From the NCBI GenBank assembly GCA_002314465.1, contig DCGA01000083.1, forward strand, positions 5,185 to 15,397: a stretch of 10,213 bases of DNA, written 5' to 3'. The notes beneath the pieces were generated by a model, which worked only from the letters and a program-made list of their open reading frames with translations, had not been told where the DNA came from and ran no database searches. This document shows positions 1-6,890 of the stretch, piece after piece. Position 1 is the stretch's first letter; every line of letters begins with the position of its first letter. The stretch comes from a bacterium UBA1790 (GTDB lineage: Bacteria > Bacteroidota > Bacteroidia > Bacteroidales > Muribaculaceae). The translations under genes were made by a program, and so were the position numbers.

Positions 1-47
1 CAAGGCAGCAAGAAAACTGCTGAAATAATCGTTTTCGATATATAGAC

Positions 48-78
48 AAAAAAGGTCGCCCCGCAAGGAGCGACCTTT
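48..78 (-). terminator. Intrinsic terminator of the propeller/amidase operon
   Basis: A 9-bp perfect stem (51-59 with 70-78, AAAGGTCGC/GCGACCTTT) is extended by two C-G pairs around a four-base loop at 63-66. On the minus strand it is followed by a run of six T (53-48). It begins 22 nt past the stop codon of the 1235-aa gene. Stem, tight loop and T-run together make a classical Rho-independent terminator reading on the minus strand. On the plus strand the T-run is only three bases, so bidirectional use is unlikely. Nothing recognisable lies in bases 1-47. Confidence 0.88.
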
Positions 79-100
79 AATTATGTGAACTTGTAAGGTA

Positions 101-3100
101 TTACTTGATAACCTTAGTTGAGCTCTGAGTACCGTCGGTGTAAGTAGTTACAACGATGTTGATGCCTTCGAACGGAGTTGCGCTCTGAGCACCGAGGGTG
201 TTGTAGTACTTAACAGACTTAACAGTCTTAGCAGTCACGTCGTCAACAGCAGTAACGGGGCTGTTCTTGAGAATCTGTGACAGCTGAGCGGGAGTTTCAA
301 CCTGCTGTGCATCCTTAGGAATTGAGATACCGAAGATGCCAGTCTTAGCGTCGGCAACGAAGAGGTTGCCAGCGTGGTCAAACTTCATCTGGTTAAGGAT
401 TGAATTAGCACCACTGTAAGCTGTAACAGTGAAGCGCAGTTTGAATGACGGTGTGTTGCCGTCCCATTCTACGTCGTACAGATTTACATAGGGCTTGCCG
501 GTTGAAACAGCAATCATAGAAAGGTCGTCGCTCACTGCGAGACCTGCACCGTAGCTACCGTCGTAGTCTTCGATGTCGGCCGAGTTGAAGAGAACATTGC
601 CTTCATAGTCAATATAGATGAATGAGGGAACGCCCTTGGTGTTGTTGCCGCTACCGCGAATCTGAGAAACGAAGATACCGTTCTCGAGAGGATTAACCTC
701 TACGTTGGTGTTAGCGAGCAGACCTGAGCAGTTGGTGAGCTGTGCATCGGGAGCCTGGTCGGTAGTGACCTTAGTGCCGATGTTGTAGATTGAAACGTGG
801 TTACCTGCATTGCCGGTGGGAACGTCCTCCTGATAAGAAACAAGTTGAGTGTCCTCGCCCGAGCCAACGAAAGCAACGCTTGTACAGCTACCGCCGATTG
901 CCTGGCCGGCAGCATTGGTGATTTGACCGCTTGCTGCACGTGTGCCCTCGAAGAAGGGGATAGCAGTGTTGGGATCAGAGAGATCCATTACAGTGATACC
1001 ACCGTGAGCATCACACCAGTCGCTGATGTAAACGAAACCGTTGTTGGGGTTAACGCCCATACGGAAGGGTGAAGAAGTACTGCTTGTGTACCACTCGCTC
1101 TTCAGGTAGGGAGCGCCATCGTTAACAACCTCGAGTGCGGGATTAACCTCGTAGATACCCTTTGTTCCATAAGGATTAGCAATGTAAAGGTTCTGGAAGT
1201 AGGGGCTCTCGGTGTTGCGGTCGATGGTCATACCGCGTGAGCAGTAAGAACCATTGCCTGCGGGAACATAGCTGAAGAACTTGCTTACAGTGGGAACTGC
1301 ATCGTTGTCGACAGTAACTGACCAGTTGTATTCAACGCCTTCGGCGAGGTCGCTCTTGTTTACAGTGAATTCGTTGCCGGTAGCAACTGCTGCACCATAG
1401 TTGTAGCTGATTTCAGAAGCATTCTCTTCAGTCGAAGTGAGGGTGATGACTGCGTTCTTAACGTCGCGGGTTACCTTGAACTTAAGAGTGTAGGTATCAT
1501 CGGCTTCTTCATACTTCAGGTCGTAAGCATAGTCACCGCGGAATTCGGGCTGTTGAGCGCCTTCGGTGCTATAGAGAGAGATGTTCTTGTCGCTGAGCAA
1601 GCTAACGGTGATGTTAGCGTCGGTAACAACTTCCATATCGTCGGTTGCTACGGTTACAACAGCGTTAGCACCTGCAAATGTGCAAGCAGCTGAGTTCTCA
1701 ACAGCAATCTTCTTGGGACCGTTCTGTACGGGAGTAGCGTTGGTTGTGATGAGAGTTGCATTCTGGAGACCATCGGTAATGTTGTACATGTCTACAGAAA
1801 CAACCTTGCCCTCGCTGATTGCGGGGATAACCATTACATCCTGGCCGGCAAACTTGAAGAATGCGGGCTGGTTAGAAGCTGCGTCAACGAGGTTGGGGCT
1901 AACCTTACCTTCAACGGTGGGAGCCTTGATGTCGCCAGCGAGAGTAATCTCGATGGGAGTGGTGAGCGAACCGTCGATGATGAAGCTTTCTTCGTTGCGG
2001 GGAGATACCTTCAGGCTGAAGTCCTCACCGAAGAGAAGCTCAGTGTAAGTGCCTGACTCCTGGTTGCGGATGTTGGTTGCCAGGTCACCGTTCTCGATAC
2101 CGAAGATGAGCCAGCGAATCTGCTTGCTTGAACCAGTGGTTACGGCAGATGTCATGAGCTTACCTTCCTTAGTTGTACCAGAGTAAGCGAGTGTCTGACC
2201 GTCAACAGCAGCGTTGAAGTTACCGCTCAGCTTGCTTGTGAACCACTGGGTGGGAGCTTCGTCGAGGTTGTTCCACTTGTAAGCGCAGAACTCACCGCTA
2301 CCTGCATAAGTAGTGTTAACCTTGTTACAGCCGATGAGAACGCCATCAGCAGTGAACGCGATGTCAGAGAGCTTGAGGATGTCGCCCTGAGTACCCTCAG
2401 TGCTGATTTCCTTAACTACCTGCTGAGTCTTAGCGTTGATTTGGTAAACGCTGGGAGCGTTGTCGGTTGCATTGATTGCAAGAACGTAGAGGTCTTCGCC
2501 CTTCTGGAGAACGCGGCGCACTGTCTTGCCATCGAGAACCTCGGCAGCAGCCTTGTCTACGATAGTCTTGAAGTTGTATTCACCGGCGAGCTTGATAGCC
2601 TCGGTGTTGATGAGATCGGGATAGTTGGCAGCACGTGCACTGGGGGGCTCGTAGCTTTCGTTCTCGAGGTGGAGAAGAGCATAGTTGGTAGCGTTAGCTG
2701 TAACTGTGATGGGCTCTTCTACTTCCATGCCCTTGTAACCCTCGCAAGTTGCAACGAGAGTGTAGTCGCCGGGCTGCAGGCCTTCGAATACGAATACGCC
2801 ATTGTAGTTGTTGTCTACATTGTAAGTAGCGATTGCAGCACCGTTCTGCTTGAGGGTAACAACTGCGCCGTTGAGGGGCAGGTACTGGTCGTCGGTGCCG
2901 GGGTTGTACTTGAAGAGGTTGTTAGTGATCTTCTCGTGGAGGTCCTTAACTGTACCCATGATATCACCTGTAGTCTCAGCCTTGAGACCGAAGTATGAGC
3001 ACAGACCGCGAGCCTCGCGCTTACCTTCCTGGCCGCAATAGTCGCTGTTGAGAGCGCGGTGGCGAGCGGGCTGGTAAGTGTGGAAGTAACCCTCTACAAG

Positions 3101-3808
3101 GTAACCGGGAGTACCGTGGCGCAGAACGCCCAGGTAGCCGGTGAATGTACCCTTAGAAGTAGTGGTCTGGTAAGTAGAACCGTAGAAGTTCCAGTCACCG
3201 CGGATATTACGGTTAGTGCGGCTGTAGTAAGTGTTGGGGTCAATCTCGGTCATGTAGCGAGCGTCCCAACCAGCTTGACACATCTCATAACTACCCTCGT
3301 TGTGCTCGTAGTTCTCACCAGTGCTCTTGTCCTGACCGCGATACAGGTACAGGGGATAGTTGGTGGTAGTACCGTCGGTAGCAGCGTTAGAGTGGATAGA
3401 AACGAAGATATCCATGTTGTTGGCGTCAACCTCGCGGCTAATCTCCGAGAGGCTACGGTTGAAAAGTTCGGCGTCGGCTGCACCACTTACATAGGGGTAC
3501 GGGCCATTCTTTACGCGAGAGTACATGATGTTCTCTGCCTTAACGCCCATTGTCTGCAGGGTCTCACCCATCTTGAGGATTTTCCACAGGTTGGTGTTCG
3601 ACTCATAGAAACCGCAAGTATCGGGACGGCCTGTCTCGGCGAGTGCGGGATAGGGGATAGTAGCCATGGGACGGTCGTTGGGACCCCAAGAACCGTGACC
3701 AGGGTTCAGATATACGCGCAGTTCGTCGGCTGTCTTAGCCTGCATTGCGCCTGCTGCCATGATTGCAGCTGCGGCGAGTAATAAAATCTTCTTCATAGCT
3801 GTAATCAT
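101..3808 (-). CDS. Exported N-acetylmuramoyl-L-alanine amidase (Amidase_3 type) fused to beta-propeller-like regions
   Basis: A 1235-aa protein predicted to be exported. Residues 5-24 form a signal peptide (MKK, then a hydrophobic Ala-rich stretch ending in AMQA). Residues about 31-275 match the zinc amidase family that cuts the MurNAc-L-Ala bond of peptidoglycan. The expected set is visible: H38 in NPGHGSW, E69 in GFYESN, H139 in VSIHSNAA and the catalytic-type E239 in GYLVEGYFHT. Residues about 283-382 resemble a carboxypeptidase regulatory-like beta-sandwich (GAVVTLKQNG, FEGLQPGDYTLVATCEGY). Residues about 400-690 and 855-1165 look like propeller blades (GVNPNNGFVYISDW, MKFDHAGNLFVADA), with an Ig/FN3-like stretch near 740-848. 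The last 45 residues (YYNTLG, then TTYTDG, ending KVIK) resemble a T9SS sorting domain. The first ATG (3808) overlaps the stop of the upstream gene as TAATG. The ATG at 3796 (M5) gives a more typical signal peptide. The amidase call is firm; substrate and the roles of the propellers are inferred. Confidence 0.85.
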   Translation of the reverse strand: MITAMKKILLLAAAAIMAAGAMQAKTADELRVYLNPGHGSWGPNDRPMATIPYPALAETGRPDTCGFYESNTNLWKILKMGETLQTMGVKAENIMYSRVKNGPYPYVSGAADAELFNRSLSEISREVDANNMDIFVSIHSNAATDGTTTNYPLYLYRGQDKSTGENYEHNEGSYEMCQAGWDARYMTEIDPNTYYSRTNRNIRGDWNFYGSTYQTTTSKGTFTGYLGVLRHGTPGYLVEGYFHTYQPARHRALNSDYCGQEGKREARGLCSYFGLKAETTGDIMGTVKDLHEKITNNLFKYNPGTDDQYLPLNGAVVTLKQNGAAIATYNVDNNYNGVFVFEGLQPGDYTLVATCEGYKGMEVEEPITVTANATNYALLHLENESYEPPSARAANYPDLINTEAIKLAGEYNFKTIVDKAAAEVLDGKTVRRVLQKGEDLYVLAINATDNAPSVYQINAKTQQVVKEISTEGTQGDILKLSDIAFTADGVLIGCNKVNTTYAGSGEFCAYKWNNLDEAPTQWFTSKLSGNFNAAVDGQTLAYSGTTKEGKLMTSAVTTGSSKQIRWLIFGIENGDLATNIRNQESGTYTELLFGEDFSLKVSPRNEESFIIDGSLTTPIEITLAGDIKAPTVEGKVSPNLVDAASNQPAFFKFAGQDVMVIPAISEGKVVSVDMYNITDGLQNATLITTNATPVQNGPKKIAVENSAACTFAGANAVVTVATDDMEVVTDANITVSLLSDKNISLYSTEGAQQPEFRGDYAYDLKYEEADDTYTLKFKVTRDVKNAVITLTSTEENASEISYNYGAAVATGNEFTVNKSDLAEGVEYNWSVTVDNDAVPTVSKFFSYVPAGNGSYCSRGMTIDRNTESPYFQNLYIANPYGTKGIYEVNPALEVVNDGAPYLKSEWYTSSTSSPFRMGVNPNNGFVYISDWCDAHGGITVMDLSDPNTAIPFFEGTRAASGQITNAAGQAIGGSCTSVAFVGSGEDTQLVSYQEDVPTGNAGNHVSIYNIGTKVTTDQAPDAQLTNCSGLLANTNVEVNPLENGIFVSQIRGSGNNTKGVPSFIYIDYEGNVLFNSADIEDYDGSYGAGLAVSDDLSMIAVSTGKPYVNLYDVEWDGNTPSFKLRFTVTAYSGANSILNQMKFDHAGNLFVADAKTGIFGISIPKDAQQVETPAQLSQILKNSPVTAVDDVTAKTVKSVKYYNTLGAQSATPFEGINIVVTTYTDGTQSSTKVIK

Positions 3809-4725
3809 TATTTTGCAACGTTAATAATATAAGCTTCGCCGGCGGGAGTAGAGAAAGCAATCTTGCCTGCTACCTGTGAAGCGTAGGGATACATAGCGAT
3901 AACAGAGTCATCGGTAAGGGTCTGCATTGTACCGTCGAGGGTAACAGCAACAACCTTAGAAGCGATGATGAACTCACCGTTATCTACGTCCTGCATACCA
4001 ACAACGGTATTGTTGTCATACCATTGGGGTGCGCGAACGAGGCCAAGTGACTTCACGTTCTGGCCGTTGAGGTCGCATACGAATGCGCCAACGCCACATA
4101 CGAAGTACAGAGCCTTGTTTCCGTCGGGAGAAATCGACTGCCAGATGTAGCTGTAGTTCTGACCGTTGGGAGAGAACACGCTGGTCTTACCGTTGCGGGT
4201 AATCATGAGCTGGCGGTTCTTGATAGAAAGCACCGGAGTTGCCTTCTCGGCCTTCTCATTGGCGCAAATAGCCTTTGCGCTGAATTTGCCCTTGTTGACA
4301 ACGGCAGCAGTATTGCCTTCTACGGCAACACCCTGCAAGTCGCGGGTGGGACCAACGAGGTTCTTAACCTCACCGGTTGCAAGGTTCATTGTGTTGAGTG
4401 AGCGCTTGCGCAAGTGGTTAGAAGTAAATGACTCTTCACGATAAACGACTGTGTTGCCGTCTTGTGAAATCTGAACATCATAGCCAGCGCCAGCAGCGTT
4501 GGTCAATGTCTGGGCTTGATTTGTGGTCAGGTCAAATTTAGTGAGGCCCTTGTTGGAAGTAGTCGAGAGCAACAGATAGTCACCCTTGGGGCTAATGCCA
4601 ACAACCTGAGCCATGGGATTTTCGGGTGTAGCAACCTTGTCAATAGAGGTTACATTAAGCACCTGAGCTAATCCACTAAAACCGACGCACATAGCCATTG
4701 CTAAGAAAACTTTTTTCATAAGCAT
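3808..4725 (-). CDS. Exported TolB/PD40-like beta-propeller protein
   Basis: A 305-aa protein with an N-terminal signal peptide (MKKVFLAMAM core, likely cleaved after GFSGLA near residue 20). A Cys at 13 lies inside the hydrophobic core and is poorly placed for a lipobox, so a periplasmic or secreted soluble protein is more likely than a lipoprotein. Repeated blade-like strands resemble PD40/TolB repeats: VVGISPKGDYLLLST (41-55), VQISQDGNTVVY (84-95), SISPDGNKALYF (197-208) and IAFSTPAGEAYI (289-300). No catalytic motif is visible. Its stop codon overlaps the ATG of the amidase gene by one base (TAATG), which argues for co-transcription and translational coupling, and so for a shared envelope-related task. 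The start could be 4725 (MLMKK) or 4719 (MKK); neither has a clear Shine-Dalgarno. No specific gene name is recognised. Confidence 0.8.
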   Translation of the reverse strand: MLMKKVFLAMAMCVGFSGLAQVLNVTSIDKVATPENPMAQVVGISPKGDYLLLSTTSNKGLTKFDLTTNQAQTLTNAAGAGYDVQISQDGNTVVYREESFTSNHLRKRSLNTMNLATGEVKNLVGPTRDLQGVAVEGNTAAVVNKGKFSAKAICANEKAEKATPVLSIKNRQLMITRNGKTSVFSPNGQNYSYIWQSISPDGNKALYFVCGVGAFVCDLNGQNVKSLGLVRAPQWYDNNTVVGMQDVDNGEFIIASKVVAVTLDGTMQTLTDDSVIAMYPYASQVAGKIAFSTPAGEAYIINVAK

Positions 4726-4870
4726 CTGTTTTTAGTTAGACATGTTGGTAGTTAAAAGTTAATATAAAAATTAGGTTTTTTTCTTGGTTTATTGTTAACT
4801 GAAGGTAAAGTTAATCATTATTTTTTACCCAGCAAAAAATATATATATTTTTAACACCATATTTTTGCAT
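4726..4870 (-). promoter_or_regulatory. AT-rich leader likely holding the promoter of the propeller/amidase operon
   Basis: This stretch upstream of the 305-aa gene is strongly A+T-rich, in contrast to the GC-rich palindrome cluster next to it. A promoter must lie here or further upstream. The best resemblance to the Bacteroidetes -7 element TAnnTTTG on the minus strand is TATTTTTTG (4841-4833), one T too long, and no TTG is found at the -33 spacing. The exact site is therefore not determined. It would leave an unusually long leader of about 100 nt. Confidence 0.3.
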
Positions 4871-4940
4871 TATCCCCAGGTAGGTCGCTGCGCTCCCCAA
4901 CCTGGGGTTACTCACATCATAGCGTCTCCGACGTACCGCC
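4871..4940 (+). repeat. 70-bp direct repeat, left copy
   Basis: It matches 5426-5495 at 69 of 70 positions; the only difference is G4922 versus A5477. It holds an 8-bp perfect stem (CCCCAGGT/ACCTGGGG) with an 18-nt loop, followed by the shorter CGTC-TCC-GACG hairpin. After the repeat both copies go on to a similar CCTGCAT(T)AT string, directly here and after about 16 extra bases in the right copy. Confidence 0.9.
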
Positions 4941-5130
4941 CTGCATATGTGTTGCCTCCATGGCAAGGTAGCGGCCTTCAGCCGCATTCGGGTGCATACT
5001 CCATACCCCCACCTGCCCTCGCTGGCGCTCGGTTAGGTGAGGGTTATGTGCGTAACTTCGTTCCGCGTGCCGGCCTCCGGCCTAATCATTTTGCAATGCT
5101 TAATGATGTGCCTTGCTTTACACCCACAGC

Positions 5131-5212
5131 GCCCTGAAAGGGCAATGTTGCACATAGCCTAGGGCAACGCCCTGGGTATCAGATGCCCACCCACACCTCG
5201 CCCTGAAAGGGC
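5131..5212. repeat. Pair of GCCCTGAAAGGGC hairpins around a third stem
   Basis: The 13-mer GCCCTGAAAGGGC, a 5-bp stem with a GAA loop, occurs at 5131-5143 and 5200-5212, each time preceded by C or GC and followed by AA. Between them CCTAGGGC-AAC-GCCCTGGG (5158-5176) forms another stem that shares the AGGGC/GCCCT core. Similar GCCCTGAAAGGGC modules are, from general knowledge, common intergenic repeats in Bacteroidetes. No function is assigned. Confidence 0.75.
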
Positions 5213-5425
5213 AAAAGCATTACCGTATGCCCTCCAGCCTAATCACTGAGTGAGCGCCGGAGGTGCGATACATCGCGATAGCGATATTAACCTCGGTCGC
5301 AGTGAGCGAAGCGAACGGAGGCCGGGGATGTGATGACAGATAGTGTAGGCGGGCTGGAAGTCCGCGACTTACCCCGCGCCCTGGTCACGTGCAACGTCTC
5401 CGACGTAGCTTTGTGGTACGTCATC

Positions 5426-5495
5426 TATCCCCAGGTAGGTCGCTGCGCTCCCCAACCTGGGGTTACTCACATCATAACGTCTCCGACGTACCGCC
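5426..5495 (+). repeat. 70-bp direct repeat, right copy
   Basis: Second copy of the 4871-4940 repeat, in the same orientation, 485 bp away from the end of the first. Here the second hairpin is the perfect ACGTC-TCC-GACGT form (5477-5489). The same 14-mer (ACGTCTCCGACGTA) also occurs alone at 5394-5407, just upstream of this copy. Confidence 0.9.
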
Positions 5496-5551
5496 TTTGG
5501 CCTTATCTCCCTGCATTATCTTACTCGTTATACCAATAGTCTCGCGAAGCT

Positions 5552-5576
5552 TAATTTTGAATAATTTCTTTCAGTT
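5552..5576 (+). repeat. 25-bp inverted repeat flanking trpS, downstream copy
   Basis: These 25 bases are identical to the minus strand at 6857-6833, so trpS lies between two inward-facing copies. The core is TTTTGAATAATTTC followed by TTTCAGTT. Weaker similarity continues for about 15 further bases in both copies, ending in AAGC, and both are preceded by GAAGC a few bases upstream. This copy lies just outside the trpS terminator. Confidence 0.85.
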
Positions 5577-5587
5577 TAATCAATAAG

Positions 5588-5624
5588 AAAGCGGGCTACC
5601 CAATTTATCAGGGCAACCCGCTTT
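5588..5624 (-). terminator. Intrinsic terminator of trpS
   Basis: An 8-bp perfect outer stem (AAAGCGGG 5588-5595 with CCCGCTTT 5617-5624) continues through two mismatches and an isolated T-A pair to an inner CCC/GGG stem around a 9-nt loop. On the minus strand it is followed by a T-rich tract (CTTTCTTATT). It starts 18 nt after the trpS stop codon. The T-tract is interrupted, so termination may be moderate rather than complete. Confidence 0.75.
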
Positions 5625-5642
5625 ATGTAAGTTGGTAAGAAT

Positions 5643-6776
5643 TTACTTGTTGAGTTCGGCGTAGCGCTTAGCCTGCTCGGCAATGAGTTCCTTGTCCTCG
5701 AAGTAGTCGATGCGCATGGCGTGACGCACCTCGGCGAGTGTCTGTGCACCCACGCGACGAGCCTCTTCGGTACCGCGCTTGAGAATCTCATAAACGCCGG
5801 GAATGTCTTTCTCATACTCCTTGCGGCGCTGGCGCATAGGCTCCAGGCGGTCGTTGAGCACGTTGAGGAGGAACTTCTTGCAAGTGCCGTCGCCCAGGCC
5901 ACCGCGCTGGTAGTGTTCCTTGAGTTCGTCGAGGTTCTTATACTCGGGCAGATACTTTTCAAAGTCGCTGTCGTTGCAGAACGCGTCGAGGTAGGTGAAC
6001 ACGGTGTTCTGGTAAGCCACTTCGTTGCCCTCGGCATCGGTATAAACACCCTTAAGGTGTCCGGGGTCTTCGATATTGAGGTGAAGGGGGTCGGTAAACA
6101 TGCTGTTGACCTTCTTCTTGAGTTCCTTGGGTGTATCGCTCAGGTAGATGCAGTTGCCCAGAGACTTCGACATCTTGGCCTTGCCGTCGGTGCCGGGAAG
6201 GCGCAGACATGCAGCGTTGTCGGGCAACAGAATCTTGGGCTCAATGAGAGTCTCGCCGTAGATGTAGTTGAAGCGGCGCACGATTTCGTTGGTCTGCTCG
6301 AGCATGGGTTTCTGGTCCTCGCCCACGGGAACTGTGGTAGCCTTGAACAGGGTGATGTCGGCAGCCTGCGAGATGGGGTAGCAGAAGAAACCGGTGGGAG
6401 TACCGCCTTCAAACTTGCGCATCTCGAGTTCGGTCTTAACGGTGGGGTTGCGCTGCAGGCGCTGTACGCTCACGAGGTTCATGTAGTAGAACGCAAGTTC
6501 GGTAAGTTCGGGTACTGCACTCTGTACAAAGATGTTACACTTCTCGGGGTCGAGACCTGCCGAGAGGTAGTCGAGGGCAACCTCAATCACGTTTTGGCGA
6601 ATCTTCTCGGGATTGTCGGCGTTGTCGGTAAGAGCCTGTGCATCGGCAATCATAATGAAGATTTTGTCGAATTCGCCTGAGTTCTGAAGCTCAACGCGGC
6701 GACGTAGCGAACCCACGTAGTGTCCGATGTGGAGTTTGCCGGTGGGACGGTCGCCTGTAAGGATTACTTTTTCCAT
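5643..6776 (-). CDS. trpS: Tryptophanyl-tRNA synthetase
   Basis: Class I aminoacyl-tRNA synthetase that activates tryptophan with ATP and loads it onto tRNA-Trp in the cytoplasm. The 377-aa product shows both class I signatures: HIGH at 16-19 (PTGKLHIGHY) and KMSKS at 201-205 (GKAKMSKSLGN). Further family-typical segments are MIADAQALTD (42-51), QSAVPEL (85-91), GFFCYPISQAADI (129-141) and VPVGEDQKPMLEQTNEIVRRFN (149-170 region). From memory of the family, these resemble the TrpRS II/TrpRS1 subgroup of Deinococcus and Streptomyces more than the E. coli type, and the same type is usual in Bacteroides. At 377 aa it is longer than the roughly 330 aa of E. coli TrpS. The start at 6776 gives the expected short lead (MEKVILTGDRPTG) and sits about 25 nt after a predicted transcription start. 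It lies downstream of trpA with its own promoter and terminator. Confidence 0.96.
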   Translation of the reverse strand: MEKVILTGDRPTGKLHIGHYVGSLRRRVELQNSGEFDKIFIMIADAQALTDNADNPEKIRQNVIEVALDYLSAGLDPEKCNIFVQSAVPELTELAFYYMNLVSVQRLQRNPTVKTELEMRKFEGGTPTGFFCYPISQAADITLFKATTVPVGEDQKPMLEQTNEIVRRFNYIYGETLIEPKILLPDNAACLRLPGTDGKAKMSKSLGNCIYLSDTPKELKKKVNSMFTDPLHLNIEDPGHLKGVYTDAEGNEVAYQNTVFTYLDAFCNDSDFEKYLPEYKNLDELKEHYQRGGLGDGTCKKFLLNVLNDRLEPMRQRRKEYEKDIPGVYEILKRGTEEARRVGAQTLAEVRHAMRIDYFEDKELIAEQAKRYAELNK

Positions 6777-6807
6777 ATATTTAGTTTCGTTGTTATCAAA
6801 TGGTTTG

Positions 6808-6840
6808 CAAAGATAATGCTTTTTTATATTTTAACTGAAA
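6808..6840 (-). promoter_or_regulatory. trpS promoter (Bacteroidetes -33/-7 type)
   Basis: On the minus strand TATCTTTG (6815-6808) is an exact match to the Bacteroidetes -7 consensus TAnnTTTG. TTTC (6840-6837) stands 21 nt upstream, close to the -33 TTTG/TTG element at the accepted spacing. Transcription would start near 6801, leaving a leader of about 25 nt before the trpS ATG. No Shine-Dalgarno is seen in that leader, which is normal for the phylum. The -33 element lies inside the 25-bp repeat at 6833-6857. Confidence 0.72.
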
Positions 6841-6857
6841 GAAATTATTCAAAATTA
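6833..6857 (-). repeat. 25-bp inverted repeat flanking trpS, upstream copy
   Basis: The minus strand here is identical over 25 bases to the plus strand at 5552-5576. It overlaps the presumed -33 region of the trpS promoter. Its upstream side (AAATTTGAAA, then the repeat) includes a second, overlapping TTTGAA-AAT-like string that the downstream copy lacks. Confidence 0.85.
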
Positions 6858-6890
6858 TTTCAAATTTTGCTTCGTGCGGGAGGATGGCGT

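Larger units (their letters stand above)
4871..5495. repeat. Cluster of REP/MITE-like palindromes
   Basis: About 625 bp of non-coding sequence composed largely of short hairpins. Stems that can be checked directly: CCCCAGGT/ACCTGGGG (4874-4881 with 4900-4907), GCGGC/GCCGC (4971-4985), a 9/10 stem at 5005-5014 with 5035-5044, GCCGG/CCGGC (5069-5081), GCCCT/AGGGC (5131-5143 and 5200-5212), CCTAGGGC/GCCCTGGG with one G-T pair (5158-5176), an imperfect stem 5291-5321, GCGGGCT/AGTCCGC (5349-5365), ACGTC/GACGT (5394-5406) and GACGTA/TACGTC (5402-5422). GCGATA occurs three times between 5265 and 5286. Open frames crossing the region encode Pro/Arg-rich low-complexity peptides with no start-site support, so no gene is called. 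The arrangement suits a REP or MITE-like repeat island. No transposase is present in the window. Confidence 0.7.

Noticed and set aside
1..47. Possible gene end or start left of the terminator
   Set aside because: Only 47 bases are available. No codon pattern or motif stands out beyond a weak GCAG/CTGC stem.
3059..3781. 240-codon open frame antisense to the amidase domain
   Set aside because: The opposite strand encodes the conserved amidase with all catalytic residues. The antisense product has no recognisable family features.
4871..5495. CRISPR array
   Set aside because: The 70-bp repeat has only two copies, 485 bp apart, with no regular spacers. The other palindromes differ from each other in sequence.
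4865..5586. Open frames of 65-90 codons on the plus strand in the 4.9-5.6 kb intergenic region
   Set aside because: They run through the hairpins and the 70-bp repeats, encode Pro/Arg-rich low-complexity peptides, share the same repeated segment, and have no start-site support.
5721..6680. 319-codon open frame antisense to trpS
   Set aside because: It mirrors trpS in codon-dependent fashion and has no recognisable domain. trpS on the other strand is certain. Long antisense frames are common in GC-rich genes such as these.
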